Shown: piece after piece, positions 1 through 8,117 of the stretch
How the letters are laid out: every line of letters begins with the position of its first letter
How positions within the stretch are numbered: the first letter of the stretch is position 1
Assembly (NCBI GenBank): GCA_002723275.1
Contig: PBNZ01000008.1
Span: 52,175 to 116,174 of the forward strand
Direction of reading: 5' to 3'
Origin: Planctomycetaceae bacterium
GTDB taxonomy: Bacteria > Planctomycetota > Planctomycetia > Pirellulales > Pirellulaceae
Length of the DNA: 64,000 bases
The notes under the pieces: generated by a model
Seen by the model: only the letters and a program-made list of their open reading frames with translations
Told to the model about the DNA's origin: nothing
Database searches by the model: none
Made by a program: the position numbers and the translations under genes

Positions 1-3000
1 TCTATTCCGAAAGGCTGCAGAATCTGCAGTTGCTCGGAAAGCCTAGCATGATTCGGTTGGTCGTGCTCGCCGTCCAAGACGACGAATTGTGTCCGGGCGT
101 CTTTGGCTGTGTCCTGGGGTGACTGCCCAGCGATGAGGCTAACGATGGCACTGGTCAGCATGCCGTTTGCGAGCCTCTGGTTTTGTCCGACAATCAGCAG
201 ATTTGCTCCGCTTTGAGGTCGGAATATGGCTGCCGTTGGATCCTTGATTTCTACGGCGGCACCAAGCCAGGCTTGGCCGGCGCGAGCTGAATCTTGTGGG
301 GCGTCCGGCGCCAGTAGCTCCTGAAGGCGGGGGTTGTCCGTGAGATCGGCTGCCGCGTGGCCTTCGAAAACGATAGGCGCTTCGTGAGGCCTGGACGATT
401 GATCCGCCTTTTCTGCGATCCGGCTCAAATAGTCATTTCGTTCCATGTCGGATAGCCAGACGACCTGAAACGGATGGTTGCCTTCGAGCAGGCCGTTGGC
501 ATCGTTGTAGATCGCTTCTCCTGGGCGTCCAAGTAGCCTGGCAGCGGTGTTCTCCTCGCTCAGGATGAGGTGAGCATCGGATGCGCTGCACTGAAGCGCG
601 ACTCTTACTGCCATTTGGCCGATAGTGCTTCTTGCCAACGAGTAAGCGCCAGCCAGCGTCTGTGATCCGAGGATCAGGTGCATTCCGAATGCCCGGCCTT
701 GACGAACAAGCCGATCGAGCAACAGAGAAGCGCGATGCGCGATCTTGTCATCAGCTACGAAGAATTCCTGGAATTCATCCACGATAAAGAGGATACGAGG
801 GAGCGGTGCTTCCGGGTTGCGTTCACGGTAGGCGGTCAGGGACTGGACGCCTTCCGCTCGAAATAAATCACCCCGTTTGCGGAGTTCTTCATCCAGCTTC
901 TGGAGAACGCTCAAGCCGAATTCACGTTCGCTTTCGATGGCTACGACGCGGGCGTGAGGAAGTTGCAGGTCGGCGTATGGTTTGAATTCGACCCCCTTCT
1001 TGAAGTCGATTAGATAAAACTCAAGCTCCTCAGGTGAATAAATCATCGCAGCATTGGTGATCAATGCATGCAGTAGCGTCGACTTGCCGGAGCCAGTTTT
1101 TCCCGAGACAAGCACGTGTTGGGACGTTCCTCGCCCCAGGCGAACTGACTGTTGCTGAGTCGCGCCGCTACGACCGATGGGTATCTTCAATTCATTGGAG
1201 CAATCGGCTGACCACCATTCCGATAACGGCGGTGTCACGGAGGCGAATGGCACTTCGACTCGATTTGAATCCTCAGCAAGGCGACCGACCGATTTGACGA
1301 TCGTCGTTATTCGCTCGTCCTTGGGCGTTTCATCGAGGTCAATGCTTGAGTGAGCCAATGTGTCATCTTCCCAGTGGAAGGCTCCATCTTTCCATTCCAC
1401 GCAATTGGCGTGCGTTTGAAGATCTGACAGTTGAAGAGTTCGCGGCAGTTGGGCGTTCATGTCCACACTCATCAATGTGTAGACGCCGCAGCGAGCGCCG
1501 CTGTTGGCGATACTGACCAGACGACGTATCGCCTCCTCCGAAAAATGTGTCGGAAAATTAGCAATGACCAGAACCCGAAATGGTTCGGCAACCTCTCCAG
1601 CACGATCGTTGTATTCCTGGATCGATGCGTATTCGTTCCGCAGATATTTCTGGATAACGTTCTCCATGTGTTCGGTCAGATCCGCCAGTCGCTGTTGGAT
1701 GTGTCCGGTTTCAGTCCAGATTCGATTATTGATGAGTCTGTCGTCGAAGTCGGCAAGATGCATGAAGGCCGAGAAGTTCTGTCCCAAGCCGGTTGGATCG
1801 AAAATGGTGAATCGCAATTTGCCGGGTGGAATCGCCATTAGCATTCGCAGCATCGCGTTTTGAAGGAGATTGATCGCAGCTGTTCGGCCCTCGTCGGTCG
1901 CCTTGACCAGCAGAGATGCTTGATCCGGAAAACTTAGTCCTGCAGGTAACTCCCAGTTCGCGTCCGCTTGATTCGTCGAAATCTGGGGGTGATGAATACC
2001 CAGCGGGATTAACGAAGGCGCGGATGAGGGTGGCGACCATTCATGTTCCTCATTCAAGTTCAGAAGGGGCGACCATTCCCGTCGCTGCCGTTCTGACAGT
2101 TCATGATTTTGCTTTTGAAAGGTCTGGAATCGGTTGAGTGAATTCTCCCAGCTCTTTCTGGCGACTACCGTGTCGACTGCCAGCCGTTCGCGGGCCTCAG
2201 ACAGACGTTCACGATAGGCGTTTTCGAGGGCTTCGCTTTGAGTTGCGTATTGCGTCTTGCAACGTTCAATTCCAGGTGCCAGCCTCGCGCGAATGGATGC
2301 AGTTTGCTGGTCCCAGGATCGTTCCGTAAGTTCGAATTGTCGCAGGTAGGTCTGCTCGAGTTCGTCTCGAGTTTGGTTGAAATTCGATTCCGCATTCAGC
2401 TTGCGTCGTGCTGAATCTTCTTCGACCTCGCGTACTTGTCGCGAGTACTCGTCCTGTAGGCTCGCGGTTGCTGCCTTTGCTTCTTTTTTTGCGGCGAACT
2501 TTGCTTGCTTTAGGCAGGTAGCGGCCTCCACTAGTTTTTCGTACAGACTAGGAACTTGTTGTCGTGTTTTCGATGTGAGCCAACGTTGTGCGATGAGGCG
2601 GAAGGCAACGGTGATCCCAATCGTGATAATCAAGACGGTGGGAATCCAAAGGATGGGATCAGACGAAACTGCCACCCTGACAGGATAAGCCAAGATGGCC
2701 GCTGCGATGAATGGCACTGAAATGGCTGAGAAGCCATCGATGAAGCGGTTCATTCGCCATTGATTGATGTTGCCGAGTTGTTTTTCAGCCTTCGAATAAA
2801 CCTGTTTGAAATTCTTGATTTGTGTTGAACTTTTATGAGTCGACTTAAGGTCCTCAGGTTCGATCTCTTGCAGGGAAAGTTGCCGCCTTTCTAACTGGTT
2901 TTGGATCGATTCAATCAGTCCTTCAAGCCGTTCGCGATCCGCTCGGCGTTTAGTGAGGAACTTTTTGAGTTTCGCCTCGGTCGCTTCAATATCGTTCTTC

Positions 3001-3368
3001 AAGCAATCTCGCAGTTGCAGGAGCGTCGCTTCACGATCGGATTTACTGGAGGAGATTTCATCGGCTCGTCGGCGAGACGACTCGTCCGATTTCTGGTTGC
3101 GGGTGTGGTTGAGTTGTTCGACCTGGTTCTCGAACTGGAGCCTTGATGCTTCGAGTTCTTCCGTGAGTTGGTATTCTAATCTGGTAAGTTCATCCTGGTA
3201 CTCGTGAGCGCATGTCGAGGTTTGGTTTTTGAAGGCTTGCTCAGCCTTTTTGGTTTCTTGATCGAATTCCTTCTGGAGCTTGTCCGTCTCTCGTGAAAAC
3301 TGCGCAGCAGCCTGTGAGAGATGTTCGATCTCGATACGTTGTGTAGCGGTGGAAACGTCATGTCGCAT
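1..3368 (-). CDS. FtsK/SpoIIIE-type secretion ATPase, EccC-like (partial, C-terminus beyond window)
   Basis: Open frame on the minus strand from an ATG at 3368 to the window edge, about 1122 residues visible. Residues ~1-200 are a long charged coiled coil. Two hydrophobic segments follow (~208-230 and ~235-258), then a second coiled coil to ~400. Three FtsK-like modules come next. The first (~450-640) has lost its P-loop (LLVKATDEGRTAA where a Walker A is expected). The second has a perfect Walker A, SGKTGSGKST, near residue 755 and a Walker B, RILFIVDEF, near 860. The third begins near 1050 with a degenerate loop, NLLIVGQNQR. Membrane anchoring plus three tandem ATPase modules resembles EccC/EssC of type VII secretion, though the coiled-coil N-terminus is different. 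It lies 48 nt after a short coiled-coil gene in a WXG100 operon, which supports a secretion role over chromosome translocation. The stop codon and any further modules lie outside the window. Confidence 0.85.
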   Translation of the reverse strand, partial: MRHDVSTATQRIEIEHLSQAAAQFSRETDKLQKEFDQETKKAEQAFKNQTSTCAHEYQDELTRLEYQLTEELEASRLQFENQVEQLNHTRNQKSDESSRRRADEISSSKSDREATLLQLRDCLKNDIEATEAKLKKFLTKRRADRERLEGLIESIQNQLERRQLSLQEIEPEDLKSTHKSSTQIKNFKQVYSKAEKQLGNINQWRMNRFIDGFSAISVPFIAAAILAYPVRVAVSSDPILWIPTVLIITIGITVAFRLIAQRWLTSKTRQQVPSLYEKLVEAATCLKQAKFAAKKEAKAATASLQDEYSRQVREVEEDSARRKLNAESNFNQTRDELEQTYLRQFELTERSWDQQTASIRARLAPGIERCKTQYATQSEALENAYRERLSEARERLAVDTVVARKSWENSLNRFQTFQKQNHELSERQRREWSPLLNLNEEHEWSPPSSAPSLIPLGIHHPQISTNQADANWELPAGLSFPDQASLLVKATDEGRTAAINLLQNAMLRMLMAIPPGKLRFTIFDPTGLGQNFSAFMHLADFDDRLINNRIWTETGHIQQRLADLTEHMENVIQKYLRNEYASIQEYNDRAGEVAEPFRVLVIANFPTHFSEEAIRRLVSIANSGARCGVYTLMSVDMNAQLPRTLQLSDLQTHANCVEWKDGAFHWEDDTLAHSSIDLDETPKDERITTIVKSVGRLAEDSNRVEVPFASVTPPLSEWWSADCSNELKIPIGRSGATQQQSVRLGRGTSQHVLVSGKTGSGKSTLLHALITNAAMIYSPEELEFYLIDFKKGVEFKPYADLQLPHARVVAIESEREFGLSVLQKLDEELRKRGDLFRAEGVQSLTAYRERNPEAPLPRILFIVDEFQEFFVADDKIAHRASLLLDRLVRQGRAFGMHLILGSQTLAGAYSLARSTIGQMAVRVALQCSASDAHLILSEENTAARLLGRPGEAIYNDANGLLEGNHPFQVVWLSDMERNDYLSRIAEKADQSSRPHEAPIVFEGHAAADLTDNPRLQELLAPDAPQDSARAGQAWLGAAVEIKDPTAAIFRPQSGANLLIVGQNQRLANGMLTSAIVSLIAGQSPQDTAKDARTQFVVLDGEHDQPNHARLSEQLQILQPFGI

Positions 3369-3416
3369 CGCTTGTGCCTCGCTCTGTGTTCGCTTCCAAG
3401 CCTGAACTCTGAAATA

Positions 3417-3659
3417 TCACGGGTTCGAAAGCATGTCGTCTCGACATGCACCCTCTGCCTTCTGTAGCGTCTCCATTAATTGCGTTGCGTGTGACAGCAG
3501 TAATCGCACCTTCGGATTGATGGGCTGTAAATGCCGCTCTTCAAACTCACGTTGAGTTCCATCCTGCCAGGACTCCTTGGTCTTTTCCCATTGTTGAACA
3601 AGGTCGCGGGTCGCCTTTTGCAAACGTCCCGTTCCCGATGTCAGGTCGCACACCTTCAT
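3417..3659 (-). CDS. Small helical WXG100-operon protein
   Basis: An 80-residue, highly charged, predicted helical protein with no signal peptide or membrane segment. Residues ~28-46 read SWQDGTQREFEERHLQPI, which resembles the W-x-D/G turn and following amphipathic helix of WXG100 proteins, but the overall family is not one I recognise. Its ATG overlaps the stop of the upstream gene in an ATGA arrangement (3656-3659), so translation is probably coupled. The large FtsK-type ATPase follows after 48 nt. The length and paired-helix character would fit a secretion substrate, chaperone or structural partner of the ATPase; this is inference from context. Confidence 0.7.
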   Translation of the reverse strand: MKVCDLTSGTGRLQKATRDLVQQWEKTKESWQDGTQREFEERHLQPINPKVRLLLSHATQLMETLQKAEGACRDDMLSNP

Positions 3660-4222
3660 TTTTTACCTCGTTCTCGTGTTGGAGGCGGTGGATCTGCCTC
3701 GAATGGCTGCAATTCGGCTGATCGAGAGCGAGACAGTTGGGTGTATTTTTCCAGGGCAGCGGACATCCGTTCGAGCGTTGCGCAGGCTTTCGGCACGTCT
3801 GTTTCAGGGAGACTTGCCAGTTTTAAAATCAGTCCTTGGAATTCTTCAACGTCATGTTTCACAATCCTGAGCCAATGCTTGCTGTTTTGTAAGCGTTCCT
3901 CTGCATATCGCAATCGTTGGTGGGCGGACTCAACCGCTTGCTTCTCCTCGTAGCAGGAAGGTGCATCGGAACCGTCAATGGTGAGTTGTTTCATCTCCAA
4001 CTGGTTCCTGGCCTCGGTCAGTTTATCTTGAGCCCGTCGGACTTCGGCAGGCCAGTAAGACATTCGATCTTGTTCAAACCAGTCGACAGCACGCTGTGTT
4101 TCCATCTGCAGGGTGGAAACAATGTCTTGAACTGTTTCGCCGTAGCTCTTGAGAGCGTGGTGAAAAAGACGTAAGGACTCGACAGAAGTAACATCGACTT
4201 GGCGATTCATTGGTTCGCTCAA
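3656..4222 (-). CDS. Coiled-coil protein of the WXG100/FtsK operon
   Basis: A 188-residue soluble protein, mostly long helices with heptad-like spacing (residues ~10-175) and a proline-rich, basic tail (DPPPPTRERGKK). There is no signal peptide and no transmembrane segment. I do not recognise a family. An N-terminal stretch containing WFEQDRMSYWPAEVRRAQDKL looks like a helix-turn-helix hairpin with conserved-looking tryptophans. Its start codon overlaps the stop of the WXG100 gene (ATGA at 4219-4222), and its own stop overlaps the next start (ATGA at 3656-3659). The double coupling indicates fixed stoichiometry with its neighbours, possibly as adaptor or secreted partner of the ATPase. Confidence 0.75.
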   Translation of the reverse strand: MSEPMNRQVDVTSVESLRLFHHALKSYGETVQDIVSTLQMETQRAVDWFEQDRMSYWPAEVRRAQDKLTEARNQLEMKQLTIDGSDAPSCYEEKQAVESAHQRLRYAEERLQNSKHWLRIVKHDVEEFQGLILKLASLPETDVPKACATLERMSAALEKYTQLSRSRSAELQPFEADPPPPTRERGKK

Positions 4223-4488
4223 GATTGAAGGTATTCGTCGATTTGGTCAGCTTTTCGAGCCAAGTAAGGGACATGGCGATCAGATACCTCTAGGAAGCGT
4301 CCAATCATTTTGAGGTGTTCATCGAATTGCTCAGAAAATCGCTTGTGTTCCTGATCACGCCATGTCGCGGACAGCGCAGTCACATCATTGTTTAAGGAAG
4401 CGAGCCGATCACGGAGTTCGGTGTTGAACTTTTTCAACTTGCGAGCGAATTGCCGCAGTTCATCAGGGTCCACAACGGCTTGTGGCAT
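4219..4488 (-). CDS. WXG100-family (ESAT-6-like) protein
   Basis: An 89-residue two-helix protein. A central turn, TWRDQEHKRF, has the W-x-D variant of the W-x-G motif, flanked by helices (DELRQFARKLKKFNTELR before it and a long helix after it), which is the layout of type VII secretion WXG100 proteins (usually about 100 residues). The C-terminus ends ADQIDEYLQS, and I see no clear YxxxD/E export motif. The start is placed at 4488 because AAGAGG lies upstream at suitable spacing; a longer frame to 4548 adds 20 residues unlike the family. It is the first gene of a four-gene coupled operon ending in an EccC-like ATPase. Such WXG100-like proteins are known next to FtsK-type ATPases in planctomycetes and cyanobacteria, but substrates are not established. 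Confidence 0.85.
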   Translation of the reverse strand: MPQAVVDPDELRQFARKLKKFNTELRDRLASLNNDVTALSATWRDQEHKRFSEQFDEHLKMIGRFLEVSDRHVPYLARKADQIDEYLQS

Positions 4489-4561
4489 GGTAGACGCCTC
4501 TTGGTTGGGGCGAAAAGTGAGCGGGAAAGTCGGATCACGCCTCTTCAAAAGCGTACCCTAC

Positions 4562-4591
4562 ATTATATCGCCGAAACCGTCAGAGACTCAA
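4562..4591 (-). promoter_or_regulatory. Sigma-70-type promoter for the WXG100/FtsK operon
   Basis: On the minus strand a TTGAGT (-35, 4591-4586) is followed after 18 nt by a perfect TATAAT (-10, 4567-4562). Transcription would begin near 4555 and give a leader of about 65 nt before the WXG100 start at 4488. This would uncouple the secretion-like operon from the upstream ferrochelatase gene, which ends at 4608. Confidence 0.5.
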
Positions 4592-4607
4592 ATTTCTTGA
4601 GCCTGTC

Positions 4608-5648
4608 TCATGCTGTGGACGGCCGTGGAGGGCGCGCTACGCGACCTGATAGACAGCAATCTTCGGGGCAGACATCGTGGCTCGGACCGTATTCTCCGAG
4701 TGCACGACGCTCCGGAAGATCTTCCGCTCGTTCCGCGATCAATTCACGAATCATCGAGACGAAACGAGGATGTTTGCCGGCAGTTGCTGCTCGCTGCATC
4801 GGAATCCCCAGTCGGTCGCAGACCTCGCGCGCTTCCGTATCCAGGTCGAAGAGAACTTCCATGTGATCGGAGATGAATCCGATCGGAAAAATCACAACAC
4901 TTCGCCCAGTTTGTTCCTCGTGAAAGCTCTCCAGATAGTCGCAGATATCAGGTTCGAGCCAGGGTTGAGTGGGTGGCCCACTACGACTCTGGTAGACGAG
5001 TTCCCAATGGGGCAGATTGAGATGGTCACTGACGAGCTTGCAGCTTTCCCGAAGTTGCTCAACGTAACGACTGTTTTCGGACATGCCCATTGGAATACTG
5101 TGGGCTGTAAAGAGAAGTTGAACCTGTTCGTTATCTGGCGATCCGAGTTTGCTAATGGCCTCTCGGATCTTTTCTGCCATCGTTTCTACAAAGTCGGGAT
5201 GATTAAAGAAGACGCGAATCTTGTCGACAGTGGGCGGCGTCCCTCGAACGGATTCTTGAGCTCGCATGATGTCTTCACGATATTGACGACAACCCGAGTA
5301 ACAGCTGAAGGCCGAGGTGACGAAGGCTAAGGCCCGCTTCACTCCGTCGTCGGTCATCTGCTGAAGCGTATCAGACAACATAGGATGCCAGTTTCGGTTG
5401 CCCCAGTAAATTGGCAGGTGAGGGCCGTGCGTCGCCAGTTCCTGCGTTAAAGCCTCGATGAGTGCTCGGTTTTGGCCGTTGATAGGGCTGACTCCGCCGA
5501 AGTGTTGATAGTGCTCAGCCACCTCCAGCATGCGTTCTCGGGGCACATTACGGCCACGTAAAACGTTCTCGAGAAACGGCATCACATCATCCGGGCCGTC
5601 GGGACCGCCAAATGAGACAAACAGAATGGCATCGTATTTCAGAGACAT
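4608..5648 (-). CDS. hemH: Ferrochelatase
   Basis: A 346-residue enzyme that inserts Fe2+ into a porphyrin in haem synthesis. Seen: N-terminal LFVSFGGPDGPDDV, a central FTAHSIPMGM containing the family's catalytic histidine, and DHMEVLFDLDTEA with the conserved acidic residues. The C-terminal tail contains CPEDCC, and another cysteine (TSAFSCYSGC) lies nearer the centre. Cysteine-rich tails in some bacterial ferrochelatases ligate a [2Fe-2S] cluster, so a cluster is possible here. Whether the substrate is protoporphyrin IX or coproporphyrin III cannot be decided from sequence reading. The start at 5648 is preferred over ATGs at 5657 and 5678 because GGAAGAA precedes it. It precedes the WXG100 operon, which appears to have its own promoter. 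Confidence 0.93.
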   Translation of the reverse strand: MSLKYDAILFVSFGGPDGPDDVMPFLENVLRGRNVPRERMLEVAEHYQHFGGVSPINGQNRALIEALTQELATHGPHLPIYWGNRNWHPMLSDTLQQMTDDGVKRALAFVTSAFSCYSGCRQYREDIMRAQESVRGTPPTVDKIRVFFNHPDFVETMAEKIREAISKLGSPDNEQVQLLFTAHSIPMGMSENSRYVEQLRESCKLVSDHLNLPHWELVYQSRSGPPTQPWLEPDICDYLESFHEEQTGRSVVIFPIGFISDHMEVLFDLDTEAREVCDRLGIPMQRAATAGKHPRFVSMIRELIAERAEDLPERRALGEYGPSHDVCPEDCCLSGRVARPPRPSTA

Positions 5649-5772
5649 TTCTTCCATCCGAGGAGGAATAATCAACATCTAGCCCACATTGTAGGAATGA
5701 CGAGCAAGCTGGCAACCGACTGCCCGGTAGGATGCCGTCTCCGGCTGTCGCAAATACTCCTGCTTATGATCG

Positions 5773-7011
5773 TTATTCGGCTGAATCTTGCTCTAATCGA
5801 TCCTGTCGACGCAGCTTGGGTAGGCTGACGGCCGTGATCGCCACCACGGCGATTGTGCCAATGCCACCACTCACGACTGAAAATACGGGGCCAAACCAGT
5901 GAGCCACGATTCCGGATTCGAAGCCCCCGAGTTCGTTCGAGGCACCGATGAACATACTGTTGACGGCGGAAACGCGGCCTCGTAATTCATCAGGGGTCAG
6001 TGTTTGTACCAGTGTATTGCGTATCACAACGCTCACATTGTCAAAAGCACCCGTGAGGAAGAGCATCAGCAGTGACAACCAGAAGATTTTTGAGAGGCCG
6101 AATACGATCGTCGCAACTCCAAATCCAACCACCGACCACAGCAACACGATGCCCGTTCGACGCATCGGAGGTCGATGAGCGATGATGAATGCCATGACCA
6201 ACGCGCCGACGGCCGGTGCGGCTCGCATCCATCCAAGTCCCTCCGGACCGGTTTTCAGAATGTCTTCCGCGTAAACGGGCAATAACGTGACAGCACCACC
6301 CAGAAGCACTGCAAATAAATCCAGCAGTAGAGCGCCCAGTACGACTTGTTGCCGACGAATGAAATGAAACCCGGCTGCCAGCTCCTTTAACGACAAATTG
6401 TTCTGGCTTTGCGTTACCTGTTTGCGATGAAGACGGATCGTTGACAGCATGCAGACAAACGTGAGAGCAGCAAATACATCAATCACGTAGATAAAGGTCG
6501 GTCCGTTAAACCATTTAATGCAAAAGCCCCCGGCGGCTGGACCTAGTACCGATGCCAGATGAAATCCGGAACTATTCCAGGTCACTGCGTTGTTGAATTG
6601 CTTCTGGGGAACAATCAGGGGCAGGAGTGCGGCGCGAGCCGGCTGTTGAAACGTTCGTGCGACGCCAATCATGAACAGGCACACGTAAATTAAACGCGTA
6701 TCCAGTTCGTAGTGGGATATTAAGGCCAACCCCATCGATGCGATGGCGATTAAAGCCACGGCAAACGTGACGATCCATTTGCGATTAAAACGATCCGCTA
6801 CATGGCCAGAGACGAGAAATAACAGAATGACAGGAAAGAATTGAGCTAAACCAGCGAGTCCCAGAGCCAGTTCGCTATTGGTTCGCGTATAAATGTCCCA
6901 CCCCACAGCCGTGGTCTGCATGTGGACGCCAAAATAGACGATCAAATTACCGATGAAATATCTTCGGTAGTCTTTTAGCTTTAAGGCTGCGTAAGGATCG
7001 TGGTTATTCAT
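5773..7011 (-). CDS. Major facilitator superfamily transporter
   Basis: A 412-residue integral membrane protein with about 12 hydrophobic segments. A motif-A-like loop, SGHVADRFNRKW, lies between TM2 and TM3, and AARAALLPLIVP lies after TM4. The overall pattern (N-terminal YRRYFIGNLIVYFG and a late loop TLTPDELRGRVSA) is that of the EntS/MFS_3 branch of drug and siderophore exporters. It lies 49 nt downstream of the Gfo/Idh/MocA gene, and the tight spacing suggests it is the last gene of the minus-strand operon from 12611. The substrate is unknown. Confidence 0.88.
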   Translation of the reverse strand: MNNHDPYAALKLKDYRRYFIGNLIVYFGVHMQTTAVGWDIYTRTNSELALGLAGLAQFFPVILLFLVSGHVADRFNRKWIVTFAVALIAIASMGLALISHYELDTRLIYVCLFMIGVARTFQQPARAALLPLIVPQKQFNNAVTWNSSGFHLASVLGPAAGGFCIKWFNGPTFIYVIDVFAALTFVCMLSTIRLHRKQVTQSQNNLSLKELAAGFHFIRRQQVVLGALLLDLFAVLLGGAVTLLPVYAEDILKTGPEGLGWMRAAPAVGALVMAFIIAHRPPMRRTGIVLLWSVVGFGVATIVFGLSKIFWLSLLMLFLTGAFDNVSVVIRNTLVQTLTPDELRGRVSAVNSMFIGASNELGGFESGIVAHWFGPVFSVVSGGIGTIAVVAITAVSLPKLRRQDRLEQDSAE

Positions 7012-7060
7012 GAACGACTTTTAGCGAAACTCAGAGGTAGACTCCTAGGATGGACGGTCT

Positions 7061-8104
7061 TCATGCTTCCGGCAGGGCGCATCGGCTTCCCGTCAATTGA
7101 CTGTTTTCAACCGCTTCGGTGAATCGCATGTAACGAATGCCGCTGTCGAAGTCAGTGAATTGAACTTCTTCTTGACCGCGGATGGCACCGATGAACTCGG
7201 CTTCAACTCGCCAGCCCCCTTGTTCAGATGGTGGAATGTTCACCGGGCGGAGTTCAGGCTCATCGTGGCGTGCTGCCAGGAGTTGCTCTTGATCACCCAA
7301 AAGACAATGGAGCGTTCCTTCGCTGCCATACAATTGAATCTGCGGTGAGGGGCCATGATGGATGGCGCTACTTAAATAATACGCACCATGGGCACCATTC
7401 GGCAAACGGGTTAACAACTGAACGGTCTCGGGTGATGTTACCGCAGCGGTCTCGCCGGTCACCTGGTCGACCCGGGACTGCGTAAACGTTTGTTCGGAAC
7501 TGAATACGTCGACCGGGTCCGGAATCCAGCGGATGAGAGTCTCATGAAGGATGCCCATCCCCAGTTTGTTAATGCCGTTCAATTCGGCACTCTGTCGCCA
7601 GTGCAGAGGCGAGTTCGGATCAGCGCTCGAAGCATTCGTGCCTAGCACTAAGAACTCGCGAAGCTCGCCGAGATATCCATCATTCAACATGCGGCAGACC
7701 GTTTTGTGGATCGAAAGTCCAAACGGACTTGGCACGATTTGCGCAACGAAATTTGGATGTTCCCGGCTAGCGGTGAGCATTCTTTCGGCTTCCTCGAAAT
7801 TGCGAGCCATTCTTGCTTCTGTGAGGACGTGCTTTTCTGCATTCAACGCAGCAACTGTAATCGGTTCGTGTAAATATGGCCATGTTCCGACGACAACGGC
7901 GTCGATGCTTGGATCGACGACAAGATCCTCCCAACGCTCGTAAGTCTGGGAAATCCCATAGTCCGACGCCGCCTTGGCGGTTGATTCCGGACTTCGATTG
8001 CACACGCCGACGATCTTGACGGCGTCACACGCCATCAGGCCCGGTACGTGTCGGAGCCGTGTGTTCGCCCCGAGACCGACGATTCCAACTTTGACTTCAT
8101 CCAT
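7061..8104 (-). CDS. Gfo/Idh/MocA-family protein with altered EKP motif
   Basis: A 347-residue protein with an N-terminal Rossmann dinucleotide fold (VGIVGLGANTRLRHVPGL) and the alpha/beta C-terminal domain of the family. Where active members carry EKPxA, this one reads TEARMARN, so the usual catalytic lysine is an arginine. It has no signal peptide and is cytoplasmic, unlike the Tat-exported relative at 18548. GAGGTGATTTA precedes the ATG at 8104, a good ribosome site. It lies 13 nt after the SGNH gene in the O-acylation operon, so a role in handling a sugar or its derivative is plausible. It could be a non-redox or regulatory member. Confidence 0.88.
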   Translation of the reverse strand: MDEVKVGIVGLGANTRLRHVPGLMACDAVKIVGVCNRSPESTAKAASDYGISQTYERWEDLVVDPSIDAVVVGTWPYLHEPITVAALNAEKHVLTEARMARNFEEAERMLTASREHPNFVAQIVPSPFGLSIHKTVCRMLNDGYLGELREFLVLGTNASSADPNSPLHWRQSAELNGINKLGMGILHETLIRWIPDPVDVFSSEQTFTQSRVDQVTGETAAVTSPETVQLLTRLPNGAHGAYYLSSAIHHGPSPQIQLYGSEGTLHCLLGDQEQLLAARHDEPELRPVNIPPSEQGGWRVEAEFIGAIRGQEEVQFTDFDSGIRYMRFTEAVENSQLTGSRCALPEA

Positions 8105-8117
8105 TAAATCACCTCGT

